Positions 23,823-32,764 of a stretch of DNA of 34,824 nucleotides are shown in pieces; the stretch's first letter is position 1; each line of letters opens with the position of its first letter. The DNA comes from JAFGBN01 sp964394145 (lineage in GTDB: Bacteria; Chloroflexota; Dehalococcoidia; GIF9; AB-539-J10), in the NCBI GenBank assembly GCA_964394145.1, contig CAYMVL010000039.1, positions 1-34,824 on the forward strand, in the 5' to 3' direction. Below the pieces are notes generated by a model that was not told where the DNA came from, ran no database searches, and worked only from the letters and a program-made list of their open reading frames with translations. The position numbers and the translations under genes are program-made.

Positions 23823-24737
23823 TCAACCGGAAACCAGTGTATACCAATCAGGATACTTAGGATTTCTACCCAGTATTACCGGTGCAAAGATTTTCTGTAA
23901 TTCAGTGGTTATCTTGCCAATTTCGCCTTTGTTTACCGGTCGGTAATCAATTTCTACGATCGGGGCTATGTTGGCTGCAGTGCCGGTAAAGAAGCACTCG
24001 TCCGCCAGATAGAGTTCACTCCTACTCACCCTTCTCTCAATTGTCTCTATGCCCAGCTCGTCTTTGGCCAGTCTTATAACCGTATCCCTGGTAATTCCTA
24101 CGAGTATATTGCTTAAGCAATCAGGAGTAATCAAGTTACCCTTACTGGCAAGAAAGATGTTCTCACCACTGCCCTCAGCTACATATCCATCATGGGTTAG
24201 CAGTATTGCCTCATCAAAGCCGCCCTCACATGCTTCGGTCTTAGCCAGGGCGCCGTTTACATAGGCGCCGGAAATCTTGCCTCTCGGAACCATGGTGTCA
24301 TTGATGCGGCACCAGGATGAAGTGCGGCAACGAACACCCTTCTCGGCTCCAAGATAAGGAGGAAGAGTAGTGACAATTATGAAAAAATCATCTTCCAGGT
24401 TATGTAGTCGAACTCCTATGGTCTCCGAGCTCTTGTAGACAACAGGACGAATGTATACATTCTCCCGATAGCCGCTTCTTTTCACGGTTTCTACAGTCAA
24501 TTGACATAGTTCATCCACAGAGTATGGAACATTCATTTTCAGGAGTCGAGCACCGTCGAGCATTCGCCTGTAGTGGTCTTGAATCCTGAAGAGACAGAAT
24601 CTTCTGTTATCGCTATCCCAATTGCCACGGATGCCCTCAAAACAGGCGGTGCCGTAATGGAGAGCATGGGTCAGAATCCCGATTTTGGCATCAGCTAGTG
24701 GCATAAACTGTTTGTGAAAAAAGGCATAAGGCGGCAT
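23823..24737 (-). CDS. ilvE: branched-chain amino acid aminotransferase
   Basis: The 304-aa fold-type IV PLP enzyme has the HYGTACFEGIRG motif, the PLP-lysine Lys154 in RGKISGAYVNGALAKTEA, and VAEGSGENIFL, GITRDTVIRLAKDELGIE and DECFFTGTAANIAPI. These fix the family (BCAT/D-Ala aminotransferase), with the BCAT set the best fit. It makes Val, Leu and Ile with glutamate as donor. A GAGAGGAC-like ribosome site precedes the ATG. It is convergent with the aldolase gene (34 bp). Confidence 0.95.
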   Translation of the reverse strand: MPPYAFFHKQFMPLADAKIGILTHALHYGTACFEGIRGNWDSDNRRFCLFRIQDHYRRMLDGARLLKMNVPYSVDELCQLTVETVKRSGYRENVYIRPVVYKSSETIGVRLHNLEDDFFIIVTTLPPYLGAEKGVRCRTSSWCRINDTMVPRGKISGAYVNGALAKTEACEGGFDEAILLTHDGYVAEGSGENIFLASKGNLITPDCLSNILVGITRDTVIRLAKDELGIETIERRVSRSELYLADECFFTGTAANIAPIVEIDYRPVNKGEIGKITTELQKIFAPVILGRNPKYPDWYTLVSG

Positions 24738-25532
24738 TTTCTCTGTCCTCTCAATTACAAGCTAGAATTATATCTTCTGCCCGAGCAAATAATCAACCAT
24801 TCTATCTGAACCCACAATCAGCCATTGAGGAAAGTTGACGAATTTGAAGGGTGGAGGCCTGCTTATCGCCGGTTTAGATCGGTTGTTACCAGGTTTGCTT
24901 CATTTCTTATCTGCCTCTAATCTTCAAGCTTTTCCTCAACACCAAGCATCAGGACCTGAGGCAGGGCGAACGGGGACGGCTAATGGCCTCGACCGCTAAT
25001 CCGTCCTTATCTCCTTATCCATGACCCCAGCGAGGCCGCAGGCTTTCCCAATTTCATAAGGAAACAGGAGCATCCCAGGGAAAACTAGCATGGCAAGGAG
25101 ACTCATCGAAATTCAGAAGCGCCATATGGTCTTGCGAACGTGACCCGGAAATAGCACCGACGCCATGTTATGAGAATAAAGCTGTACCCTCTTAACTACG
25201 CTGCTGCAATGTCCGACCACATTGGGGCAGAAGCTCAAACGGTCTCACACTAAATTGCATCCATGGTAGAAGAACCGGAGTCTACCCACGGAGCCAGTGA
25301 GGAAATAGTACCCGGAGCCGTACAGCCACTGATGGGAACAACAGAAGGTCCCAGGCACAGCGCGCAAGGGCAGATTGATTTGCATCTGAACTGAGCGTAA
25401 AATCCGATGGTGAGTTGTGCCCATTCCAGGACAATTTAGCAAATTGCTGTTTCATAATAAAGCAGATGGGCAAAGAGCAATTCAGGCGAAGCCAGGAGCC
25501 TGGCACTATGGTTTGGCTAAGGAGGTTTATCA
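24738..25532. other. long gene-poor region
   Basis: About 800 bp hold no convincing gene. Candidate frames are broken by stops on both strands. A stem GGACGG (24974-24979) / CCGTCC (25001-25006) is followed by TTAT and could end a rightward transcript. The sequence looks like decayed coding DNA, but I recognise no protein in it. The MBL gene's AGGAGG lies at its right end. Confidence 0.4.
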
Positions 25533-26492
25533 ATGAATGCTAAGTTTAATAAAGAGTTTGATTTACGAGAGGCAGATAGAGTAGAAATTACAACCATAAT
25601 GGACAATTATACCGATGTTCTCCTTCCAAGTACTGAGGTGGCCAAAAGACCGCCTGTGGACATGTTTGAGCAAGTCACTCACCACGGGCCACTGGCGGAG
25701 CATGGTTTATCTATGTTAATAGAAGTGTTTGCGGGGACAGAGGAACACAGCATACTCTTCGATACCGGGTGGTCAGACGTAGGTGTTCCTTTTAACATAG
25801 AACTATTGGGAATCGATTTGAATAAAATAGAAGCCATTGTGCTCAGCCACGGCCACCTGGACCATTTTGGATCCCTCATGAAAATCTTGAAGGTCAGGAG
25901 AAACTTGCCGTTAGTACTGCATCCCGATGCGTTTACGTCCCCTCGAGGTCGTCTCATGTCAGATGGGAGGATGTCCAAATTTCCCACCCTGGACGAACGA
26001 TCTCTAATCGAAGCAGGCGCAGATTTGGTAAAGACCAAGTCCCCGTATCTGTTAGCTGGAGGCCTGCTGGCATCTACGGGGCAGATCGATAGAGTCACTG
26101 ATTTCGAGAAGGGGATGCCTAATGCTTGCCGCGAACGAGATGGGAAGATTGAGCATGACCCAATTCTGGATGATCAGGCGATCGTCATACAGGTTAAGGG
26201 AAAGGGATTAGTCGTAGTCTCAGGCTGCGGCCATTCCGGTATTATCAACACTATCCTTCATGCCCAGAAAATTACCAAAATTGACAAGGTCTATGCCGTT
26301 CTGGGAGGCTTCCATTTAACCGGACCAATATTTGAGCCCATAATTGGTAGAACCATAAACGAATTCAAGAAGATCGGTCCGAAGGTCGTCGTGCCAATGC
26401 ATTGTACAGGCTGGAAAGCTATCAATGAGATTGCCAAGGAGATGCGAGACCAATTCATACTGAATACTGTAGGGACCAAATTCCTTCTTTGA
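25533..26492 (+). CDS. MBL-fold metallohydrolase, COG1237 (dihydropterin-ribofuranosyl-aminobenzene phosphate synthase-like)
   Basis: The 319-aa protein has the MBL metal site His106-x-His108-x-Asp110-His111 (LSHGHLDHFG), then SGCGHSGI, VLGGFHLTGP and PMHCTGW, the COG1237 order. Some members of this family are annotated in tetrahydromethanopterin synthesis, but most bacterial ones have unknown substrates. The perfect AGGAGG before the ATG suggests strong translation. Its neighbours are a gene-poor stretch and a minus-strand flavoprotein, so context adds little. Confidence 0.88.
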   Translation: MNAKFNKEFDLREADRVEITTIMDNYTDVLLPSTEVAKRPPVDMFEQVTHHGPLAEHGLSMLIEVFAGTEEHSILFDTGWSDVGVPFNIELLGIDLNKIEAIVLSHGHLDHFGSLMKILKVRRNLPLVLHPDAFTSPRGRLMSDGRMSKFPTLDERSLIEAGADLVKTKSPYLLAGGLLASTGQIDRVTDFEKGMPNACRERDGKIEHDPILDDQAIVIQVKGKGLVVVSGCGHSGIINTILHAQKITKIDKVYAVLGGFHLTGPIFEPIIGRTINEFKKIGPKVVVPMHCTGWKAINEIAKEMRDQFILNTVGTKFLL

Positions 26493-26657
26493 GCGTTACT
26501 TGTCACAGGAAATGACAAGCTTAGGCTGAAGATGGTGGTGATTTGTCACACCAAGGGCAAGAGGGAGATACAAGGTCATACCTTAGGAGGTAGAATTACG
26601 AGTTGCCTCATGCTATCCTGTCTTGGCTGAAGGAAGCAATCAACGGGTCATATACCT

Positions 26658-28004
26658 TCAACGTAGCTTCGCAACTGCTTCTTCCGCAGCATTTACCATT
26701 TGATAGGTTACCGGGGAAGCACATAAGGCAGGGTGAGTGCCCATTTGAAACAAAGAGACCTCATAAGCTGTCATGCTATGCTGAAGACACGAACTAATAA
26801 CGTTAACGATTTCACCAACACAAGTTCCTCCCGAAGCCTCACCACCAATCATAACACCGTCATTCTTCGAGAATATGAGCTTTACTGATGTCAATACTGC
26901 CCCTGGCATACCACTTGGGTGCCTGCTCGGTGCCTTAGCTTCACCTACCACAATGTCGTAGCCTTCGGCTTTGGCCTGCCTTTCAGTTAGCCCGGCAGCT
27001 CCAATATTCAGGTCACCGATTTGTGTAGAGAAGACACCTACTGTGCCCAGGCCATGGCAGCAGGTCCCAAACAGGTTAGCAGCGGCAACACGTGCTTCGC
27101 CGGTAGCAATAGAAGCCAACCAAGTCCTAACGGGTTTCCCACTGAAGTAAGAAACCTTCATTGCGCAGTCACCACAGGCAAAGATGTCATTCTCATCTCT
27201 AACTCTCTGATACCGGTCAACAACGATTCCTCCTGTCGAGGCACTTATCTGAAGCCCGGCTTTCTCAGCCAGCTCCACATTCGGTAAAACACCTGTGCTC
27301 ACAATAACGGCATCCGCCTTCAGTTCCCCACCACCTGATAAACGGACTCCGCTGACCCTGTTATTACCAAGTATAGTCTCCACCTTTTCATTAGCAATAA
27401 TCTTTACACCTCGTTTGGTAAGAGAAGCTTCAGCCTCAAGGCAAAATTCGTCATCAAAGGCCAGTTGCAGGCAATGAGGCAGTATCTCGATAATAGTAAC
27501 GTTGTTGTCACGGTTTTTTTTGCACTCATCAGCGAATTCAGCACCAACGAAGCCCCCACCAATAATAACGATATCTTCACTCCGGTTTACCACATTCAGC
27601 ATGTTTTGCAGGTAGCCGACGTCCTTCTTCACAAGGAAGACATTCTCTTTATCAATGCCAGGAATGCGCAAAAGAATAGAGGAGGAGCCTGTAGCCAAAA
27701 TAAGCTTATCGTAGCTTATTTGTTCTCCATCATCCGTAGAAACGACCTTCTTTTCCTTATCGATGTTTTCCGCCGTACTGATAATGAGGTTAACGCCATG
27801 GTTGACTAACGGCGTGTCCGGCATGAGATTCTTCTCTGGACTACCAAGGGTACCGAAAATATATGGGATTCCACAAGGAACCAATACCTCCTTCTCTTTA
27901 CGTATAAGAACTATCTCTTTGCCGGGGTTTCGCCGACTGCAGCTGATTGCTGCTGTAGCACCCGCAGCGCTACCTCCGATGATAACCACATCTGCTTTCC
28001 TCAT
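26658..28004 (-). CDS. FAD/NAD(P) oxidoreductase, CoA-disulfide reductase / NADH oxidase-like
   Basis: The 448-aa protein has the FAD motif VVIIGGSAAGATAA (7-20), the single redox Cys44 in VPCGIPY (CoA-disulfide reductase/Nox class), the NAD(P) motif VIIGGGFVGAEFA and the FAD-ribityl motif IFACGDCAMKV, then a C-terminal interface domain. The family reduces CoA disulfide, polysulfide or oxygen. Anaerobes often use it for thiol redox or polysulfide reduction. It is divergent from the formate dehydrogenase gene and may have nothing to do with it. Confidence 0.9.
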   Translation of the reverse strand: MRKADVVIIGGSAAGATAAISCSRRNPGKEIVLIRKEKEVLVPCGIPYIFGTLGSPEKNLMPDTPLVNHGVNLIISTAENIDKEKKVVSTDDGEQISYDKLILATGSSSILLRIPGIDKENVFLVKKDVGYLQNMLNVVNRSEDIVIIGGGFVGAEFADECKKNRDNNVTIIEILPHCLQLAFDDEFCLEAEASLTKRGVKIIANEKVETILGNNRVSGVRLSGGGELKADAVIVSTGVLPNVELAEKAGLQISASTGGIVVDRYQRVRDENDIFACGDCAMKVSYFSGKPVRTWLASIATGEARVAAANLFGTCCHGLGTVGVFSTQIGDLNIGAAGLTERQAKAEGYDIVVGEAKAPSRHPSGMPGAVLTSVKLIFSKNDGVMIGGEASGGTCVGEIVNVISSCLQHSMTAYEVSLFQMGTHPALCASPVTYQMVNAAEEAVAKLR

Positions 28005-28570
28005 TCTCTCTCATACCTCCGATCTATTTAAAGGCCATGACCTGTGTCTTAGTATGCATTGACATCATTATATCCCTTAATGCTCCGCTTAACTAATATA
28101 GCCACTCCAGCTTTAGCAGGTATCGGGGTACTGCCAGCGCAGGTGACAGAAGGCTCTGCAATCTGCAAGCAGCCACCAGCCCAGGAAAGAAGTCGTCTTA
28201 TGCAGAGGCTACCCCGGAGGTACTGGCGTTATAACATGGGCCTTTTCGGACTCTATCGTATAGAGAGAGGAGAATAACGTAAAGGGAAAAGCTGCAGCAG
28301 CTACAGACATCAAATGCTCTAAGCCCGCAGAAGATGCCCCTCAAACCTGAATCAGCTGCTCAAGTTCAGAGGGCAAATTGAATGAACAGGACGCGGCTGC
28401 TTCAGTGGCTAATCCAGCATTATACGCGCAGGCCAGATTTGCAAAACATATTCACATCCTTTATCATGTCCCATCGGTGACCAGCTCAGACTTTGGAATA
28501 TCTGTTTGTGCTGGGCCTGGAGTCGCAGTTTGGCAACTTAGCTGAATATTCATCAAAGAAGGAGCAACCT
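28005..28570. other. divergent intergenic region before formate dehydrogenase
   Basis: No gene is supported; the frames at 28059-28277 lack a ribosome site. A possible folded RNA lies at 28124-28216 and a short hairpin at 28251-28265 (CTCTAT-CGT-ATAGAG). The dehydrogenase ribosome site AAGGAG sits at the right end. Confidence 0.45.
28124..28216 (+). other. candidate structured RNA leader
   Basis: CGGGGTA (28124-28130) pairs with TACCCCG (28210-28216), closing a domain. Inside, CTGC (28131-28134) pairs with GCAG (28139-28142) as a hairpin against that stem, and CTCTGCA (28154-28160) pairs with TGCAGAG (28201-28207). This makes a three-way junction ~355 nt before the dehydrogenase start. It does not match a riboswitch class I know. 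Confidence 0.35.
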
Positions 28571-31500
28571 ATGACAGAAGAGGGCATGATTACACTCAAA
28601 ATTGACGGTCAGGAGATCAAGGCCAAAACGACACAGACAATCTTGGAAGCCGCCAGAAACGCTGGGATCTATATTCCCAGTCTTTGCTATTATCCCGGAC
28701 TGAAACCATTGCCTGAGGTAATTCCTGACGAGGCTTGCCAACTTTGCGTGGTGGAGGCAAACGGCAATGTTGTCCTTTCCTGCGTTACTCCTGTCTCTCA
28801 AGGAATGATGGTTAAGACCCGGACACCAAAGGTGCGGGAGCTACAGCGAAAGAAATTGCTCGCTATTCTGGCCAGACAACCCGGAGACATCTCCTTTGGC
28901 AGGAAGGACAGCGAATTCCAGAGGGTCCTTGACCATGTTGGTCTAGAAGAGATACCTGTTCATATTCCACGGAATTTGCCTCCTTTAGCGGATAATCCTT
29001 TCTTTGTCCGCAACTCCAGTTTCTGCATCTTATGCAATCGCTGTCTCAGGGTCTGCGATGAAATAAGAGGGGTGAAAGCCATTGCCCCTGCGTTTCCTTG
29101 CTACAAGGCTTGCCCTGCCGGCATAGACATTCCTCGTTACATCAGACTTATTGCCCAAGGAAGGCCAAACGCTGCTCTGGCAGTGATAAGAGAGAAAGTT
29201 CCTTTTCCTGGAGTGCTTGGGCGAGTCTGCGCGGCTCCCTGCGAGGAGGAATGCCGACGTGGCCAGGATGTTGATAAGCCGGTGCATATAAGATTGCTCA
29301 AGCGCTTTGCCGCCGATAACGCAGATGATAGCTGGAGAAAAAGAGCTAAGTCTCTCCCTGCAACCGGCAAGAGCGCAGCGGTGGTAGGAGCTGGACCAGG
29401 AGGCCTTACTTGCGCTTACTACCTGGCTAAGCTCGGACACAAGGTGACCGTATTTGAAGCTCTCCCACAGCCCGGTGGAATGCTGAGATATGGCATTCCA
29501 GAATATCGACTGCCGCGAGACATACTCCGCGACGAGATTCGAGAGATTGAGAAAGCAGGCGTGGAACTAAAACTAAATACTCGTGTGCAGTCCCTGGATT
29601 CCCTTTTTGATCAGAAATATCAGGCAATCTTTCTTGCCATCGGCGCTCATGAAGAACTGCAATTGAAGGTTGAAGGAGAGGATTCACCAGGAGTTATCGG
29701 AAGTCTGGAATTCCTTCGTCGCTTCAATCTGGGGGAAAAGATGGAGGTAGGCAGGAGAGTGGGAATAATTGGTGGAGGAGATGTTGCAATAGACTCAGCT
29801 CGCGTTGCTCTACGGCTGGGTGCTACAAGAGCCACCATCTTTTATCGCCGCACACAGAAGGAAATGCCAGCTAGCGAAGCAGAGGTACAACAAGCCCTGG
29901 AAGAAGGAATTGAGTTCATATTCCTGGTCGCACCTTCGAAGATTGTCGGGCGAAACGGGTACCTGGAACTAGAGCTTATCCGCATGGAGCTAGGAGAACC
30001 CGATGCCAGCGGCAGGCGCCGCCCCGTTCCCATCAGTGGTAGTGAGTTTGTGGTCAAACTTGATACCCTGATTGCTTCTATCGGCGAACGACCGGAAATT
30101 CCGGCAGCTTTTCAGCTTGAACTGGGGAAGGGAAACACATTTAAGGCCAACGAAGACTTGACTACAAGTCGTGAAGGTGTCTTTGCCGGGGGTGATTGTG
30201 TAAGCGGTCCAGCTCTGGTTATTAATGCCATCGCAGCGGGGAGGAAGGCGGCCGAGGTTATCGATCGATATCTGGGTGGCAGCGGAAATATAGCCGAGCA
30301 TCTTGTAGACCCCTCGGAGGCTACCACGTGGATACAGGACATCCCCGACGGAGGGAAGTTGGCCAGCATCTCTTATCTTCCACCCGAGACACGTGTTAAG
30401 GGTTTTGCCGAGGTAGAGCAAGGTATGAACTGGGAGGCAGCAGTGAACGAAGCCCAGCGCTGCCTTCAATGTAACGCAATTGAGCCCATTAATGCGCTTA
30501 CCCTCAACGAGGCTGGCTGTAAGTTCTGCGGTGCTTGCGTCGACTCCTGTCCTACTGGAGCTGTGAGTCAATTAGTCGCGGCAAATCCCGACCGCGTAGT
30601 TACTACAATCTGTCCCTATTGCGGCGTGGGTTGCCAGCTAAAGCTCGAAGTTAAGGATGAGAAGATTATCAAGTCCATCCCTGACCCAGACGGTCCAGCT
30701 AACAGAGGTCAAGCATGTGTTAAGGGCCGTTTTGGTATCGCAGACTTTGTGCATCATAGCGACAGGTTGACTTCCCCTTTGATAAGAAGGAATGGTAGAT
30801 TAGAGGAGGCATCGTGGGACGATGCCCTGGACTTGGTTGCCAGGAAATTAAGTAGCTATACAGCAGATGAATTATGCTTAATCGCATCAGCTAAGTGCAC
30901 CAATGAAGAAAACTATGTGTTTCAGAAGTTCGCACGGGTCGCACTGGGCACCAATAACGTAGACCACTGTGCCCGACTATGCCATGCCCCGACCGTAACT
31001 GGGCTAGTTCAGACTTTTGGCAGCGGAGCAATGACCAATTCCATCCATGAAATCGGTGATGCTAAATCTATCCTGGCCATTGGCACTAACCCTTCCGAAA
31101 ACCACCCGGTTGTCGAGATCGAAGTGATAAGGGCCGTGGACAATGGAGCAAAGCTCATTATAGCTAACCCTCGCTACATCGACCTCTGCAAATTTGCTAC
31201 TGTCTGGTTAAGGCATATGCCTGGCACGGACGTTGCTCTGCTTATGGGCATGATGCGGGTTATAGTGGATGAATCTCTCGCGGACTCAGCCTTCATCCAG
31301 CAGAGGTGTGAAGACTATGATGTTTTCAAGGATTCTTTAAGAGATTTTGACCTCGATTTTGTGGAGCGGTTAACCCGTGTGCCCCGAGATCAAATAGTCC
31401 AAGCGGCCCGCATTTTCGCTACCAACCATCCAGCCAGCATACTCTACAATATGGGAATTACCCAGCATACCCACGGCCATGACAATGTAATGGCTACGGC

Positions 31501-32629
31501 TAACCTGGCCATGCTAACCGGAAACGTGGGCAAACCTTCAAGTGGCGTGAATCCACTCAGGGGTCAGGCCAATGTTCAAGGGGCCTGTGACATGGGTGCA
31601 CTGCCCAATGTCTATACCGGTTATCAAGGAGTATCGGATCCAGCTATTAGAAGGAAATTTGAAATTGCCTGGAATCACCCGTTACCTTCTTCCCCGGGAC
31701 TCACCCTGATCGAGATGCTTGAAGAGGCCTATCTGAAGAAGATCAAGGCGGTTTATCTAATAGGGGAGAACCCCGCCTTGAGTGATCCTGATACTCAACA
31801 TGCTCGAAAGTCATTGGAGCGACTTGACTTCCTCGTAGTCCAGGATATATTCCCTTCAGAGACAACAGAGTATGCACATGTTATCTTGCCTGCAGCAAGC
31901 TTCGCTGAAAAGGATGGCACCTTCACCAATACTGAACGCCGTGTGCAGAAAGTCAGAAAGGCCATTGAGCCAATCGGTAATTCCAGGCCCGATTGGTGGA
32001 TTACGTGTGAGATAGCCAAGAGACTGGGAGCAAAAGGCTTCGATTATAGCCATCCTTTTGACATAATGGAGGAGATCCGCACCCTCACTCCCAGCTACGG
32101 CGGCATAAGCTATCAACGCCTGGACAATGGCGGAATTCAATGGCCCTGTCCTTTTGATGACCATCCAGGTACACCGATACTACACACAGACACTTTTACC
32201 AGGGGAAAGGGGAGATTTGCTCCCCTCAAATATGTACCGCCTGCAGAATTGCCTGACGAAGAGTATCCGCTGATTCTTACCACAGGGCGCACTCTGTATC
32301 ACTTCCTGACGGGGACGATGACCCGCAGGGTAAGCGGCCTTCACAGCATCCAGCCTGAAGGTGCTGTAGAAATAAGCCCTGAAGACGCTTCTCAGCTTGG
32401 CTTAGTCGATGGAGCTAAAGTCAAGGTTAGCTCGCGGCGAGGCCAGGTCGTTGCCAAAGCTAAAATAACTGACGCATCACCGCCAGGCGTGGTGTTTATG
32501 ACATTCCATTTTGCAGACATGCTTACCAACGTTCTCACTAATCCCAAGCTGGATCCCGTGTCTAAGATTCCAGAATTCAAAGTATGTGCCGTGACAGTCA
32601 TAGTGCCTGTATCAATTAAACCGTTATAG
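28571..32629 (+). CDS. formate dehydrogenase with nested GltD/NfnB-like module (Cys-type)
   Basis: The 1352-aa enzyme has an N-terminal [2Fe-2S] domain (Cys39, 56, 59, 71), then a [4Fe-4S] motif Cys152-x2-Cys155-x2-Cys158-x3-Cys162. A full GltD/NfnB-type unit follows (~175-640): its own FeS Cys set (Cys177, Cys181...), FAD site GAGPGG at 273, NADPH-like site GGG at 401. The second ferredoxin cluster then resumes (Cys650, 653, 656, 660). The molybdopterin/tungstopterin dehydrogenase starts at ~678 with a [4Fe-4S] (Cys681, 684, 688, 716) and has Cys804 where FDH-H has selenocysteine (ARLCHAPT). I start at ATG 28571, which has AAGGAG; an upstream TTG frame adds 26 odd residues. It likely couples formate to NAD(P) and ferredoxin in one chain (inference). 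Confidence 0.9.
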   Translation: MTEEGMITLKIDGQEIKAKTTQTILEAARNAGIYIPSLCYYPGLKPLPEVIPDEACQLCVVEANGNVVLSCVTPVSQGMMVKTRTPKVRELQRKKLLAILARQPGDISFGRKDSEFQRVLDHVGLEEIPVHIPRNLPPLADNPFFVRNSSFCILCNRCLRVCDEIRGVKAIAPAFPCYKACPAGIDIPRYIRLIAQGRPNAALAVIREKVPFPGVLGRVCAAPCEEECRRGQDVDKPVHIRLLKRFAADNADDSWRKRAKSLPATGKSAAVVGAGPGGLTCAYYLAKLGHKVTVFEALPQPGGMLRYGIPEYRLPRDILRDEIREIEKAGVELKLNTRVQSLDSLFDQKYQAIFLAIGAHEELQLKVEGEDSPGVIGSLEFLRRFNLGEKMEVGRRVGIIGGGDVAIDSARVALRLGATRATIFYRRTQKEMPASEAEVQQALEEGIEFIFLVAPSKIVGRNGYLELELIRMELGEPDASGRRRPVPISGSEFVVKLDTLIASIGERPEIPAAFQLELGKGNTFKANEDLTTSREGVFAGGDCVSGPALVINAIAAGRKAAEVIDRYLGGSGNIAEHLVDPSEATTWIQDIPDGGKLASISYLPPETRVKGFAEVEQGMNWEAAVNEAQRCLQCNAIEPINALTLNEAGCKFCGACVDSCPTGAVSQLVAANPDRVVTTICPYCGVGCQLKLEVKDEKIIKSIPDPDGPANRGQACVKGRFGIADFVHHSDRLTSPLIRRNGRLEEASWDDALDLVARKLSSYTADELCLIASAKCTNEENYVFQKFARVALGTNNVDHCARLCHAPTVTGLVQTFGSGAMTNSIHEIGDAKSILAIGTNPSENHPVVEIEVIRAVDNGAKLIIANPRYIDLCKFATVWLRHMPGTDVALLMGMMRVIVDESLADSAFIQQRCEDYDVFKDSLRDFDLDFVERLTRVPRDQIVQAARIFATNHPASILYNMGITQHTHGHDNVMATANLAMLTGNVGKPSSGVNPLRGQANVQGACDMGALPNVYTGYQGVSDPAIRRKFEIAWNHPLPSSPGLTLIEMLEEAYLKKIKAVYLIGENPALSDPDTQHARKSLERLDFLVVQDIFPSETTEYAHVILPAASFAEKDGTFTNTERRVQKVRKAIEPIGNSRPDWWITCEIAKRLGAKGFDYSHPFDIMEEIRTLTPSYGGISYQRLDNGGIQWPCPFDDHPGTPILHTDTFTRGKGRFAPLKYVPPAELPDEEYPLILTTGRTLYHFLTGTMTRRVSGLHSIQPEGAVEISPEDASQLGLVDGAKVKVSSRRGQVVAKAKITDASPPGVVFMTFHFADMLTNVLTNPKLDPVSKIPEFKVCAVTVIVPVSIKPL

Positions 32630-32764
32630 TCAACTGGGGTAGAAAGCGGACGTGGTTGCCTGGTCTTCTTAAAGCCGTTGCCGGGTGGCTACCCTTTGTG
32701 ACGTTCGTTTATGTGCCCGCTGTAGTTACAGCGCACGGCGCAAGAGAACTGGCTGCCCCCTGCG

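Noticed and set aside
28059..28277. 72-codon frame upstream of the formate dehydrogenase
   Set aside because: No ribosome site and overlaps the candidate RNA fold; composition not protein-like.
28493..28570. TTG start for the formate dehydrogenase
   Set aside because: ATG at 28571 has a good ribosome site and begins right before the 2Fe-2S domain; the upstream 26 residues do not fit the family.
30950..31010. Selenocysteine site in formate dehydrogenase
   Set aside because: The codon at the active position is TGC (Cys804), not TGA, so no SECIS is needed.
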